NCBI RefSeq assembly: GCF_030915405.1
Contig: NZ_CP133262.1
Span: 3,348,001 to 3,412,000, forward strand
Source: Neobacillus nitrireducens
Lineage (GTDB): Bacteria; Bacillota; Bacilli; Bacillales; Cytobacillaceae
DNA length: 64,000 bases
Direction of reading: 5' to 3'
How positions within the stretch are numbered: position 1 is the stretch's first letter; the number at the start of each line of letters is the position of its first letter. Positions 47,314 to 55,355 of the stretch are shown here, piece after piece. Under the pieces are notes generated by a model. It was not told the DNA's origin and did not search any database. It saw only the letters and a list, made by a program, of their open reading frames with translations. The position numbers and the translations under genes are program-made.

Positions 47314-47931
47314 ATGTATTTAATGAAGCAAAGCGGATGGGTTGAGGTTATCTGTGGCAGTATGTTTTCTGGAAAATCGGAGGAATTGATTCGCCGCGTG
47401 AGACGTGCTCAATTCGCCAAACAAAAGATAGCTGTATTTAAGCCCAAAATTGATAATCGCTATCACGATCAATCGGTTGTTTCCCATAATGGATCTTCAT
47501 TTCATGCGAAGCCAATTGTTCATTCGATTGAGATTCTTCATCACGTGGAAGCAGATATCGATATTATTGCGATTGATGAGGTTCAGTTTTTTGATGAGGG
47601 GATTCTCCGAGTGGTTCAGCAACTGGCTGACAGCGGCCATCGCGTCGTTTGTGCGGGTCTGGATATGGATTTCCGCGGAGAGCCGTTTGGGCAGATGCCG
47701 GCATTGATGGCGATTGCTGAATCAGTGACAAAGCTGCAAGCGGTTTGTTCAGTGTGCGGTTCGCCTTCGAGCCGGACGCAGCGTCTGATTGATGGACATC
47801 CAGCATCCTACCATGATCCAGTTATCTTAGTTGGTGCCTCAGAAGCGTACGAGCCTCGCTGCCGTCACCACCATGAAGTACCAAAAACGGCCGTCTACCG
47901 CTCCAAAATCGAACAAGAAGCAACGAACTAA
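47314..47931 (+). CDS. tdk: Thymidine kinase Tdk
   Basis: A 205-residue type II thymidine kinase for pyrimidine salvage. P-loop [17 protein letters not shown] (near 15), DEVQFFD with the catalytic Glu near 89, and the lid [12 protein letters not shown] near 186. The zinc site normally has four Cys, CXXC plus CXXC; here the first pair is CSVC, but the second is Cys-Arg-His-His, so the last ligand would be His. GGAAGGAG lies about 12 bases before ATG. Followed by a GGTGTCAGGCACC unit and a terminator. Confidence 0.94.
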   Translation: MYLMKQSGWVEVICGSMFSGKSEELIRRVRRAQFAKQKIAVFKPKIDNRYHDQSVVSHNGSSFHAKPIVHSIEILHHVEADIDIIAIDEVQFFDEGILRVVQQLADSGHRVVCAGLDMDFRGEPFGQMPALMAIAESVTKLQAVCSVCGSPSSRTQRLIDGHPASYHDPVILVGASEAYEPRCRHHHEVPKTAVYRSKIEQEATN

Positions 47932-47959
47932 CGTCAGGGTAGGTTTAGTTTACATAACT

Positions 47960-47972
47960 AGTGCCTGACACC
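47960..47972. repeat. GGTGTCAGGCACC-family repeat after tdk (reverse, one mismatch)
   Basis: AGTGCCTGACACC, 28 bases after the tdk stop. Confidence 0.75.
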
Positions 47973-47980
47973 AATATGAA

Positions 47981-48017
47981 AACTGTCTGAGAAGGAGATT
48001 CTCGGGCAGTTTTTTTG
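47981..48017 (+). terminator. Terminator after tdk
   Basis: AACTGTCTGAGAA / TTCTCGGGCAGTT stem (with wobble) followed by seven T. Confidence 0.88.
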
Positions 48018-48041
48018 TTTGTTTAGGGTAGGATTTGGGGT

Positions 48042-48155
48042 TTGGCGGAATAAACATGGCATTTGGCGGAATTCCAGTGAGGTTTGGCGGAATAAACATG
48101 GCATTCGGCGGAATAAATAACGAAGTTGGCGGAATTCCTTTCAGATCCGGCAGAA
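48042..48155. repeat. Array of six GGCGGAA motifs at exact 21-bp period
   Basis: GGCGGAA (last copy GGCAGAA) at 48044, 48065, 48086, 48107, 48128 and 48149. Most copies are preceded by TT and followed by TAAACATGGCA or TTCC. The motif differs from the TGTACAAAAC arrays, but the spacing is the same. It occupies the 308-base space between tdk and the lipoprotein gene. Confidence 0.9.
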
Positions 48156-48239
48156 TCATGTCTAGGAAATAGGAACTTGGAAAGATTTCACTCGTTCTGT
48201 TGCGAGGAGTCCGGGCATGATAGTAATGGGAGGTGTAAG

Positions 48240-48764
48240 ATGCAAAAATTTGTGCTGTTTCTCTCATTAACGATGTTAGTTTTAGTCGGCGGTTGTGCGG
48301 GGAATCGAAATGAAGAGGCGTATGACCTTCGAAAAGATAAAACTGCGCCTAATTATATGTCTATCCAGGACAATGACCGCAACACGTCAACGAATAGGTC
48401 CAACCAAAACACCCCTGCAGATAGTAACAAACGGGGCAATAACAAGCAGCATATGGTTGAAGATGATATCACTAATCAAAATCCGAATTTTCTTGACCTA
48501 AAGCGGACAGGCAGCGGGTCAGAGGCTGGCGCGAACAATCATGGCAATGATATTCAACAGGCTAAACAAGTCATCGCAGATTCGGATGAGTTTACGGCAG
48601 ATTCCATTTGGATTAATGGCGACCGGATGTGGGTCTCTGTTTATAAAAAGGGAATGCAATCTGAGCAGGGGAAAATTAATGCGGAAGCTAGGCTTCATCG
48701 CAAGTTGATTCAGGCCTTGCCACGCTATGAAATTGAAGTGCGCGTCAAAGAGGATCGAAGGTAG
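48240..48764 (+). CDS. Sporulation-type lipoprotein (YhcN/YlaJ-like)
   Basis: A 174-residue lipoprotein. Signal peptide FVLFLSLTMLVLVGGC with the lipobox Cys near residue 19. The middle (to ~residue 95) is Asn/Asp/Lys-rich and probably disordered. The C-terminal ~75 residues (QQAKQVIADSDEFTADSIWI, MWVSVYKKG, ARLHRKLIQALPRYEIEVRV) resemble the YhcN/YlaJ spore membrane lipoproteins. GGGAGGTG lies 5 bases before ATG 48240. The family link is by pattern and is moderate; the location upstream of prfA is shared with related bacilli, as far as I recall. Confidence 0.65.
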   Translation: MQKFVLFLSLTMLVLVGGCAGNRNEEAYDLRKDKTAPNYMSIQDNDRNTSTNRSNQNTPADSNKRGNNKQHMVEDDITNQNPNFLDLKRTGSGSEAGANNHGNDIQQAKQVIADSDEFTADSIWINGDRMWVSVYKKGMQSEQGKINAEARLHRKLIQALPRYEIEVRVKEDRR

Positions 48765-48794
48765 CATGCTCTGATTATCAGGGCATGTTTTTTC
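48765..48794 (+). terminator. Terminator after the lipoprotein gene
   Basis: GCATGCTCTG / CAGGGCATGT stem, four-base loop, six T. Confidence 0.88.
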
Positions 48795-48932
48795 TAGAGT
48801 TTCTTTTAAAAAGGGATTTCCACTTGAAAAATGACCCGCGAAAAAATTTTCCCCAGGAATTTGGTTTTGACGGTTGTTTTCACCTATACTATAATTAGAA
48901 TGTTATGGACAAAAAATTGAGGTGAATAGACC

Positions 48933-50006
48933 GTGTTTGATCGTCTTCAATCGGTGGAAGATCGTTATGATAAGTTGAATGAACTTTTAAGCGACCCACA
49001 AATTATTAATGATTCAAAAAAACTTCGTGAATATTCAAAAGAACAATCTGATATACAGGAAACTGTGCAAACTTATCGTGAATATAAAGAGGTACGCGCC
49101 CAGCTTCAGGATGCTAAGGCGATGCTTGATGAGAAGTTGGATTCGGATATGCGTGAAATGGTGAAGGAAGAAGTTAACGAGCTGGAAGCGCAAATCGTAG
49201 AGTTGGAAGCGAAGATGAAGCTTCTCTTGATTCCGAAGGATCCAAATGATGACAAGAACGTTATCTTTGAAATCCGCGGGGCAGCAGGCGGGGATGAAGC
49301 AGCCCTGTTTGCTGGGAATTTGTATCGCATGTACAGCCGTTATGCGGAGGCTCAGGGCTGGAAGACGGACCTTATTGATGCGAATCCAACAGGTCTTGGC
49401 GGTTACAAGGAAATTAGCTTTATGATCAACGGTCAGGGTGCTTATTCGAAATTGAAGTATGAGAACGGGGCACACCGTGTGCAACGTGTTCCGGAAACGG
49501 AATCAAGCGGTCGGATTCATACATCGACAGCGACGGTTGTTTGTTTGCCAGAAGCGGAAGAATTAGAAGTGGAAATCAACGATAAAGATATCCGGTTTGA
49601 TGCGTTTGCATCCAGTGGCGCCGGCGGACAGTCCGTTAATACGACGATGTCTGCAGTTCGGTTAACACATATTCCAACCGGGATTGTGGTTTCGATTCAG
49701 GACGAGAAATCACAGCATAAGAATAAAGATAAAGCGATGAAGGTATTACGAGCACGGATTTATGATAAGTATCAGCAGGAAGCACAGGCGGAGTATGATT
49801 CGGTCCGTAAATCAGCGGTTGGTACGGGTGACCGTTCGGAGCGGATTCGGACCTATAACTTCCCGCAAAACCGGGTGACAGACCACCGCATCGGTTTGAC
49901 AATTCAAAAGCTCGATCAAATTTTAGAAGGCAAGCTCGATGATGTCATCGATGCGCTGATTATGGATGACCAAGCGCGCAGGCTGGAAAGTGCCTCTAAT
50001 GAGTAA
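48933..50006 (+). CDS. prfA: Peptide chain release factor 1 PrfA
   Basis: A 357-residue class I release factor for UAA and UAG. The catalytic GGQ is in [15 protein letters not shown] (near 232), and the stop-codon recognition segment [15 protein letters not shown] near 186 marks RF1 rather than RF2. GTG start with GAGGTG about 8 bases upstream. The GGQ glutamine is the methylation target of PrmC, encoded immediately downstream with an 8-base overlap. Confidence 0.96.
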   Translation: MFDRLQSVEDRYDKLNELLSDPQIINDSKKLREYSKEQSDIQETVQTYREYKEVRAQLQDAKAMLDEKLDSDMREMVKEEVNELEAQIVELEAKMKLLLIPKDPNDDKNVIFEIRGAAGGDEAALFAGNLYRMYSRYAEAQGWKTDLIDANPTGLGGYKEISFMINGQGAYSKLKYENGAHRVQRVPETESSGRIHTSTATVVCLPEAEELEVEINDKDIRFDAFASSGAGGQSVNTTMSAVRLTHIPTGIVVSIQDEKSQHKNKDKAMKVLRARIYDKYQQEAQAEYDSVRKSAVGTGDRSERIRTYNFPQNRVTDHRIGLTIQKLDQILEGKLDDVIDALIMDDQARRLESASNE

Positions 50007-50910
50007 AAAAGTCTATGAAGCTCTTCAATGGGCTTCTTCTTTTTTAGTTTCTGCGAGTCGTGATGAGAATGCGGGTGAGTTGTTACTTCGCCATTTGACA
50101 GGGATGTCACGGTCGCAGTTATTTGCGAATGTGCGCGATGAGCTGGCGCCGGGTGTGTGGGCTGAGTTTGAAAAAGCGGTTGAAGAACATGCGAAGGGTA
50201 CACCGGTGCAGTATATTATCGGATCCGAGGAGTTTTATGGGCGCCCGTTTATCGTCAATGAAGAGGTGCTGATTCCGAGGCCGGAAACCGAAGAACTCGT
50301 CTACGGCGCACTCCAACGGATCAAGCGGCTTTTTGGCGGCAAGCAGGTTATCCGGTTAGCAGATATCGGCACAGGAAGCGGTGCCATCGCGATTACCATG
50401 AAGCTTGAAGAAGCCGAACTGCGGGTGGTGTCAGGCACCAATAGTAATGAGGGGCCAGTGTTAATGGTGTTAGGCACTGATATTGCGGAGACGTCACTCT
50501 CTGTGGCGCGCGAGAATGCGGCACGGCTTGGGGCGGAGGTTGAGTTTGTTCAGGGTGATTTACTTGTTCCGTTTATTGAGGGCGGGGCCAGGTTTGATGT
50601 GATCCTCTCAAATCCGCCGTATATTCCGCTTGGTGATATGACAACGATGTCGGAGGTTGTGACGGAGCATGAGCCGCACCGGGCCTTGTTTGCAGGGACG
50701 GATGGCTTGGATTTTTACTGCCGCTTTATGATTGAGCTGCCGCAGGTGCTGGAACAGCGAGCGTTGGTTGGTTTCGAAATTGGGGCGGGCCAAGGCGAAG
50801 CGGTAGCGGAGCTTATACAAAAGGCTTTTGAGGATGCAAAGGTAGAGATAGTGAATGATTTGTTTGGCAAGGATCGCATGGTATTTGCGGAAATCGGCTT
50901 CGGGGCTTAA
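49999..50910 (+). CDS. prmC: PrfA/PrfB glutamine methyltransferase PrmC with an in-frame repeat insertion
   Basis: A 303-residue methyltransferase that modifies the GGQ glutamine of release factors. SAM-binding [18 protein letters not shown] (near 120) and catalytic SNPPYIP (near 205) are intact. Between them, after EAELRVV, the segment [16 protein letters not shown] replaces what is normally a direct join to the DI that starts the next strand; about 13-15 residues are extra. They are encoded by two GGTGTCAGGCACC-family units 39 bases apart (50427-50478). The frame is kept and all motifs remain, so the protein is probably still active. Start ATG 49999 overlaps prfA. Confidence 0.92.
   Translation: MSKKVYEALQWASSFLVSASRDENAGELLLRHLTGMSRSQLFANVRDELAPGVWAEFEKAVEEHAKGTPVQYIIGSEEFYGRPFIVNEEVLIPRPETEELVYGALQRIKRLFGGKQVIRLADIGTGSGAIAITMKLEEAELRVVSGTNSNEGPVLMVLGTDIAETSLSVARENAARLGAEVEFVQGDLLVPFIEGGARFDVILSNPPYIPLGDMTTMSEVVTEHEPHRALFAGTDGLDFYCRFMIELPQVLEQRALVGFEIGAGQGEAVAELIQKAFEDAKVEIVNDLFGKDRMVFAEIGFGA
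50427..50478 (+). repeat. GGTGTCAGGCACC-family units inside prmC
   Basis: GGTGTCAGGCACC at 50427-50439 and GGTGTTAGGCACT at 50466-50478, 39 bases apart (13 codons). They encode VSGT and VLGT. Confidence 0.88.
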
Positions 50911-50927
50911 GTCCCGAGGCTTTTTTT
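50897..50927 (+). terminator. Terminator overlapping the prmC stop codon
   Basis: GCTTCGGGGC / GTCCCGAGGC stem with the stop TAA in the loop, then seven T. Confidence 0.85.
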
Positions 50928-51040
50928 AGAAGGAAATCTTCTAGAGGTTTGCCCTTGGCTTTATGGAAAATATCAAAATTTAATAGTTTAAGATTCTGGC
51001 ATTTTGTCCAAAATGAAGATATCGAAGGGACGGTGTCAGA

Positions 51041-51994
51041 ATGAGAAGTAAATTAGTGGTTTGGAGTTATCTAATCGTGTTGTCTTTAGGGACAATGTTG
51101 AGTTTATATATGCCGAAGACGGAAGCAGCTGCGAAGGAATCGATTGTGATTCCGGGTGAAGCGATTCGGCTCAGGATTCTTGCAAACAGTGATTTTGAAG
51201 AAGACCAGGCCATTAAGCGGAAGGTTCGCGATGCGGTGAACGCGCAGATTACACTGTGGGTGCGGGATTTAACGTCGATGGAAAAAGCAAGAACGGTCAT
51301 CAAGGCGAAGCTTCCTGAGATTCAAGCGATTTCGGAACAGGTAGTCCGAGAGCAAGGGTCCAATCAATCGGTGAACGTTGAGTTCGGCAAGGTTCAGTTT
51401 CCGACGAAATTATATGGTCAATTTTTATATCCAGCTGGTGAGTATCAAGCGATATTGATTACGCTCGGGAGCGGTGAAGGCGCGAACTGGTGGTGTGTGC
51501 TTTATCCGCCATTATGCTTCCTTGATTTTTCAAATGGTGTCGCGGTGAGTGATGGCTTTGAGGAGGAGAAAAAAGCTCATGCAAAAACTGTGAATCCTGA
51601 CAAGCCAGTTGAAAAAGTAAAAAGGGAAGCAAACTCTAGTGAGAAACCGAAAAAGTTTAAGAATGAAGAAGTGGTAGCAAGTTCAAGCGGATTGAAAGAG
51701 GAAACAAGTTCTGTTGGACCGAAAGAAGCTAAGGTGGTAAAGGAAGATCCGAAGACAGTGGTGGTAAAGGCTGAAAAAATGGAAAAAGCGGCAACTGATG
51801 ATGAAGTAGAAATGAAGAAACCTGAGCGGTTGATTGAAAAAAATGTGCCCGTGTTCAATGAAATTGTGATTGAAGATGCAGAAGAGACGGTGAAGGTAGC
51901 TGAAAAGGCGGCGCCTGTGTATACCTCGGAAGATGAGAAGCCGGTGGAAGTGAAGTTTTTCGTGGTAGAGATGTGGGAAAAGATATTTAATTAA
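51041..51994 (+). CDS. spoIIR: Stage II sporulation protein R with long acidic/basic linker
   Basis: A 317-residue secreted signalling protein made in the forespore that triggers SpoIIGA processing of pro-sigma-E. Signal sequence VVWSYLIVLSLGTMLSLYM, then the conserved IRLRILANSDFEEDQAIKRK, FPTKLYGQFLYPAGEYQA and NWWCVLYPPLCFLDFSNGVA. B. subtilis SpoIIR is about 224 residues. Here about 115 Lys/Glu/Val-rich residues (EKVKREANSSEKPKKFKNEE to EETVKVAEKAAP) lie between the core and the C-terminal PVEVKFFVVEMWEKIF. GACGGTGTC precedes the ATG. Confidence 0.92.
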   Translation: MRSKLVVWSYLIVLSLGTMLSLYMPKTEAAAKESIVIPGEAIRLRILANSDFEEDQAIKRKVRDAVNAQITLWVRDLTSMEKARTVIKAKLPEIQAISEQVVREQGSNQSVNVEFGKVQFPTKLYGQFLYPAGEYQAILITLGSGEGANWWCVLYPPLCFLDFSNGVAVSDGFEEEKKAHAKTVNPDKPVEKVKREANSSEKPKKFKNEEVVASSSGLKEETSSVGPKEAKVVKEDPKTVVVKAEKMEKAATDDEVEMKKPERLIEKNVPVFNEIVIEDAEETVKVAEKAAPVYTSEDEKPVEVKFFVVEMWEKIFN

Positions 51995-52024
51995 GCCAGT
52001 TCCAATTAAGGGGCTGGTTTTTTC
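51995..52024 (+). terminator. Terminator after spoIIR
   Basis: GCCAGTTCC / GGGGCTGGT stem, then six T; it begins right after the stop codon. Confidence 0.75.
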
Positions 52025-52151
52025 GCGTGGCGTGAAAAAACAGCGGTCCTATGCCTTATTAATTTTTACTAGATTTCGGGAATCTAGCGGTTCTATTTTT
52101 TCTATCTCATCAATATTCATAGAGTAGAATCTTAAAAAAGAGGTGGATAGG

Positions 52152-52598
52152 ATGCGGGCACTAATTCGTAGAGCAAATAAACAAGATTTGGACGGTTTAC
52201 GAGAGTTTTTATCTAGAGCCAAACTTGGAACGGATGGACTGACAGAAGAAACGGTTGATTATTTTTTGTTGCTAGAGAATGAGTATGGCACAATAATGGG
52301 TTCGCTTGGGATGGAAGCCTTCACAGAGTTTGGGCTCTTGCGTTCACTTGTAGTTTCCCCTGGACAAGCGGAAAAGGAAATCTTTATTCTTTTTGATCAA
52401 ATGATGCAATTAGCAAAAGAAAAAGGGATAAAAGGTTTGTTTTTGGCAACAAATAAGAGCGTAGCCTTGCCGTTTTTTGAAATAATGGGCTTCCAGAGAA
52501 TTGATCGGGCAGAAATACCCAGCGAATTTTATCAATCTAAACATATTCGACACGTTTTAAATGTGGATAACTCATTATTTTTAAAATTTTCACTATAA
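52152..52598 (+). CDS. ywlB: GNAT-family N-acetyltransferase (YwlB-like)
   Basis: A 148-residue acetyltransferase. RALIRRANKQDLDGLREFL at the N-terminus, a beta strand GTIMGSLGMEAFTEFGLLRSL(VV), the acetyl-CoA loop position SPGQAEKEIFILFDQMM, and NKSVALPFFEIMGFQRIDR near the C-terminus are typical of GNAT folds. Substrate unknown. Start at ATG 52152 with GAGGTGG upstream; GTG 52143 lies inside that site. The 3' end contains the first perfect DnaA box of the cluster described next. Confidence 0.8.
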   Translation: MRALIRRANKQDLDGLREFLSRAKLGTDGLTEETVDYFLLLENEYGTIMGSLGMEAFTEFGLLRSLVVSPGQAEKEIFILFDQMMQLAKEKGIKGLFLATNKSVALPFFEIMGFQRIDRAEIPSEFYQSKHIRHVLNVDNSLFLKFSL

Positions 52599-53009
52599 TT
52601 GTGGGTATATCCACAAAGTTATCCACTTTTTCAAGGAAGTTGTGCACAATTTGTGGATAACACTTGTTTTTATGCCCACCTTCTTTTATACTTTCAAACG
52701 TATTGAGTGAAAAATATGAGTCTAGGTGACTAAATTCGCCAAATTTCGCTAATAGACTCATTTGTGATAAAGGTGGATAACTATGAACACAAAAGTTTGG
52801 AAAGTGGATAAGTCTGTGGATAATCTTGAAAGTAATCCACAAGTTGTGGATGCAGCAAATTTTTTACGGGATAATGAAGTAGTTGCCCTCCCTACAGAGA
52901 CGGTTTATGGTCTTGGAGGTAACGCTGAAAGTGATGTGGCGGTAGCGAAGATTTTTGCAGCCAAGGGCAGGCCAAGTGATAATCCACTAATTATCCACAT
53001 TGCGGATAA
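52562..53009. promoter_or_regulatory. DnaA-box cluster around the sua5 start
   Basis: Four perfect boxes (TTATCCACA or complement) at 52562-52570, 52652-52660, 52815-52823 and 52991-52999. One-mismatch boxes at 52607, 52619, 52772, 52803, 52833 and 53001, and a weaker one at 52845. The same gene (ywlC) in B. subtilis carries one of the known non-oriC DnaA-box clusters. Several boxes lie in the coding sequence of sua5. Confidence 0.85.
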
Positions 53010-53826
53010 AAAGCAGCTGAGCACGTTTGTGGCTGAGGTCCCCGACAAGGCTGAAGTTTTAATGGAGGCGTTTTGGCCGGGTCCGTTGACAATTATCTTT
53101 AAAAAGAAAGAAGGCGTGCTAGCAAAATCGGCCACAGCCGGGTTGGCAACGGTCGCGGTGAGAATGCCGGACCATCCGGTCGCACTGGCATTGTTGAAAA
53201 GCTGTGGACTGCCGATTGCTGCTCCGAGTGCCAATAGCTCAGGCAAACCGAGTCCAACGAATGCCCAGCATGTCTTGGACGATTTAAATGGAAAAATTGC
53301 CGGCGTGATTGACGGGGGTGCAACAGGGATTGGCGTTGAATCAACAGTCATCGATTGCACGGAGGCCATTCCAGTTATCCTACGACCAGGTGGGGTAACA
53401 AAAGAGCAGCTCAAGGCCGTAATCGGTGAAGTTCGTGTCGATGCCGCATTAACCGATGAGGCGGCCCGGCCAAAAGCTCCGGGTATGAAATACCAACACT
53501 ATGCCCCGAATGCACCGTTATTTATGGTGTCAGGCACCACGCAATTTCTCCAAAGTTTAGTAGAAGAAAAGCAAACGGCGGGTTTGCGGGTCGGGGTGCT
53601 TACAACGGAAGAGCAGGTGGATGTGTTGGAAGCGGATGTTGTGCTGTCCTGCGGGAAGCGGGAGGAGCTGGAAACTGTCGCCACGGCGCTATATGATACG
53701 CTGCGAAAATTTAATTTGGAACAGGTTGATATCATTTTCAGCGAAGTATTTCCAAACGAAGGTGTCGGAAATGCAATTATGAACCGCCTACAAAAAGCGG
53801 CTGGAAATAAGTTGATTGCTGAATAA
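52783..53826 (+). CDS. ywlC: L-threonylcarbamoyladenylate synthase Sua5/YwlC
   Basis: A 347-residue enzyme that makes threonylcarbamoyl-AMP for the t6A base at position 37 of ANN-decoding tRNAs. The YrdC-type domain has EVVALPTETVYGLGGNAE (near 31), KGRPSDNPLIIHI, PSANSSGKPSPT and VILRPGGVTKEQL; the C-terminal Sua5 domain starts at PGMKYQHYAPNAPLFMV. AAAGGTGG lies a few bases before ATG. The first 25 codons contain DnaA boxes, so the residues VDKSVDN and NPQVVDA are partly dictated by them. VSGT near residue 250 is encoded by a GGTGTCAGGCACC unit. Confidence 0.94.
   Translation: MNTKVWKVDKSVDNLESNPQVVDAANFLRDNEVVALPTETVYGLGGNAESDVAVAKIFAAKGRPSDNPLIIHIADKKQLSTFVAEVPDKAEVLMEAFWPGPLTIIFKKKEGVLAKSATAGLATVAVRMPDHPVALALLKSCGLPIAAPSANSSGKPSPTNAQHVLDDLNGKIAGVIDGGATGIGVESTVIDCTEAIPVILRPGGVTKEQLKAVIGEVRVDAALTDEAARPKAPGMKYQHYAPNAPLFMVSGTTQFLQSLVEEKQTAGLRVGVLTTEEQVDVLEADVVLSCGKREELETVATALYDTLRKFNLEQVDIIFSEVFPNEGVGNAIMNRLQKAAGNKLIAE
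53526..53538 (+). repeat. GGTGTCAGGCACC unit inside sua5
   Basis: Exact 13-bp match, read as VSGT in the Sua5 domain; no clear extra length at this place, so it may be coincidence or gene conversion. Confidence 0.55.
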
Positions 53827-53862
53827 CACCAGGTTCCCCGACGAGGGGACCGGGTGTTTTTT
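53824..53862 (+). terminator. Terminator after sua5
   Basis: AACACC-GGT-CCCC / GGGG-CC-GGTGTT stem and a six-T run. Confidence 0.85.
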
Positions 53863-53949
53863 AGTGTCAGGCACCAACGAGGCGGTAGCGAATTTTTTCG
53901 GTGTCAGACACCAACTTTGGCGTGAGTGAATTAATCGGTGTCAGGCACT
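53863..53949. repeat. Three GGTGTCAGGCACC units in 37-bp tandem
   Basis: AGTGTCAGGCACC, GGTGTCAGACACC and GGTGTCAGGCACT at 53863, 53900 and 53937, exactly 37 bases apart. The intervening 24 bases of the first two units are also alike (AAC..GGCG..AG.GAATT..TC). It lies between the sua5 terminator and mntP. Confidence 0.88.
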
Positions 53950-54095
53950 ATTATGTAACAAATTTTGGAAATGACCGGGCGGCTTGTACGCTATAGTAGA
54001 TGTAGGTAATCAAATGTTCAGTTCCCCAACCAGACTTCTAAATTTATTAGGACTTGCATATGCTAGGGTAGTTAGTCCAAGGAGGCGGGGGCCGC

Positions 54096-54653
54096 ATGTC
54101 TGAAATGATTGGCGAAATAGTTACTCTTCTATTAATGGCGTTTGCACTAGGGATGGATGCATTTTCAGTCGGACTTGGCATGGGAATGTACAAACTTCGG
54201 CTTCGAAAAATTTTTAATATTGGCATCACGATTGGCTTATTCCACGTATGGATGCCACTGCTTGGCTTAGTTGCGGGAAAATTTTTATCTGAGAAGTTTG
54301 GTACCTTTGCGACCTTTATCGGTGGTTTTCTACTGATTCTGCTGGGGGTGCAAATGGTGTGGTCGACCCTTAAAAAGGGTGAGGAGAAAGTCATCTCTCC
54401 GATTGGTTTCGGCTTGCTGCTGTTTGCCTTGAGCGTAAGTCTTGATAGTTTTTCTGTGGGGCTTACCTTAGGGATATACGGGGCCAAGACAATTATGGTA
54501 ATTTTGTGCTTTGGAATCATGGCAACCGTGCAAACCTGGGCTGGACTGCTGCTTGGCCGCAAGATGCAGGGCTGGGTCGGGTCATACAGCGAGGCTCTTG
54601 GCGGTGCAATTTTACTTGCCTTCGGTTTAAAACTGCTTGCCCCCTTCTGGTAA
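54096..54653 (+). CDS. mntP: Manganese efflux pump MntP
   Basis: A 185-residue protein with six membrane helices in two DUF204 repeats. The paired signatures are [16 protein letters not shown] (near 15) and [17 protein letters not shown] (near 110), each with the conserved Asp. It exports Mn2+ under excess; MntR control is known in B. subtilis, and riboswitch control in others, but I see no yybP-ykoY-like element upstream. AAGGAGGC lies 8-10 bases before ATG. Confidence 0.92.
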   Translation: MSEMIGEIVTLLLMAFALGMDAFSVGLGMGMYKLRLRKIFNIGITIGLFHVWMPLLGLVAGKFLSEKFGTFATFIGGFLLILLGVQMVWSTLKKGEEKVISPIGFGLLLFALSVSLDSFSVGLTLGIYGAKTIMVILCFGIMATVQTWAGLLLGRKMQGWVGSYSEALGGAILLAFGLKLLAPFW

Positions 54654-54739
54654 TAGGTGGATAGGCTAACCCTTTCGAATCCCAAACTTAAATATGATAA
54701 GATAAATTACATAAGATCTTGAGTAAGGAGGAAAACACA

Positions 54740-55177
54740 TTGCAGCGCATTTTGTTTGTATGTACAGGAAATACATGTAGGAGTCCTATGGCTGAGGCAA
54801 TTTTGAAAAATAAAGAAATTGACAGAGTTGAGGTGCGGTCGGCAGGAATCTATGCTGTGAACGGCAGTGAGGCTTCCGCTCATGTGAAAAGGGTATTGGA
54901 GGACAATGGGATTACACACAATCACCGCTCCAGCTTGTTAACCCGTGACGAGGTCGAATGGGCTAATCTCATCCTCACGATGACATCCTCACATAAGATG
55001 GCCATTCTGCAGCAATACCCGCAGCTGGGTCAAAAAGTATTTACTTTAAAAGAATACAGCGGTGAAGGCTCGGGTTCAGATGTGGTTGACCCTTACGGAG
55101 GAAGCTTAGCCATGTACGAAGAAACCTTTCGTGAACTAAATGGATTAATTGACAAAGCAATTGGAAAACTAAAGTAA
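54740..55177 (+). CDS. ywlE: Low-molecular-weight phosphatase YwlE (protein-arginine phosphatase)
   Basis: A 145-residue phosphatase. P-loop VCTGNTCRSPMAE with nucleophilic Cys8 and Arg14; the general acid Asp is in VVDPYGGSLAMY (near 117). The Thr after Asn in CTGNTCRS is the residue that makes YwlE prefer phospho-arginine over phospho-tyrosine, so it probably reverses McsB arginine phosphorylation. Start at TTG 54740, 8 bases after AAGGAGGA; the longer open frame lacks a site of its own. Confidence 0.92.
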   Translation: MQRILFVCTGNTCRSPMAEAILKNKEIDRVEVRSAGIYAVNGSEASAHVKRVLEDNGITHNHRSSLLTRDEVEWANLILTMTSSHKMAILQQYPQLGQKVFTLKEYSGEGSGSDVVDPYGGSLAMYEETFRELNGLIDKAIGKLK

Positions 55178-55182
55178 CTCAG

Positions 55183-55212
55183 GCTCTCTTTTTTGAAAAG
55201 AGGGCTTTAATT
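55183..55212 (+). terminator. Terminator after ywlE
   Basis: GCTCTCTTTT / AAAAGAGGGC stem with a short loop and T-rich tail. Confidence 0.75.
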
Positions 55213-55355
55213 TTTGGCATGGCTTTTTAGTTTAATGGGAAACTTTATTTTTGGTTGGAACTTTATCTTTTTATAGCAGTATGTCAAAATTAATCACGAG
55301 AGGATAAGCCCTATAGTGGGGATAGTCCGTTAATAAGATATCGGAGGTTTTTAAC

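Noticed and set aside
47950-48267. Minus-strand open frame with FIPPNAM repeats
   Set aside because: Same cause: a 21-bp array read as heptads. It runs through the tdk terminator and has no supported start.
53863-53949. CRISPR-like repeat-spacer appearance
   Set aside because: Only three short (13-bp) repeats with related, not unique, spacers, and no cas genes in the window. The same unit occurs singly in many places.
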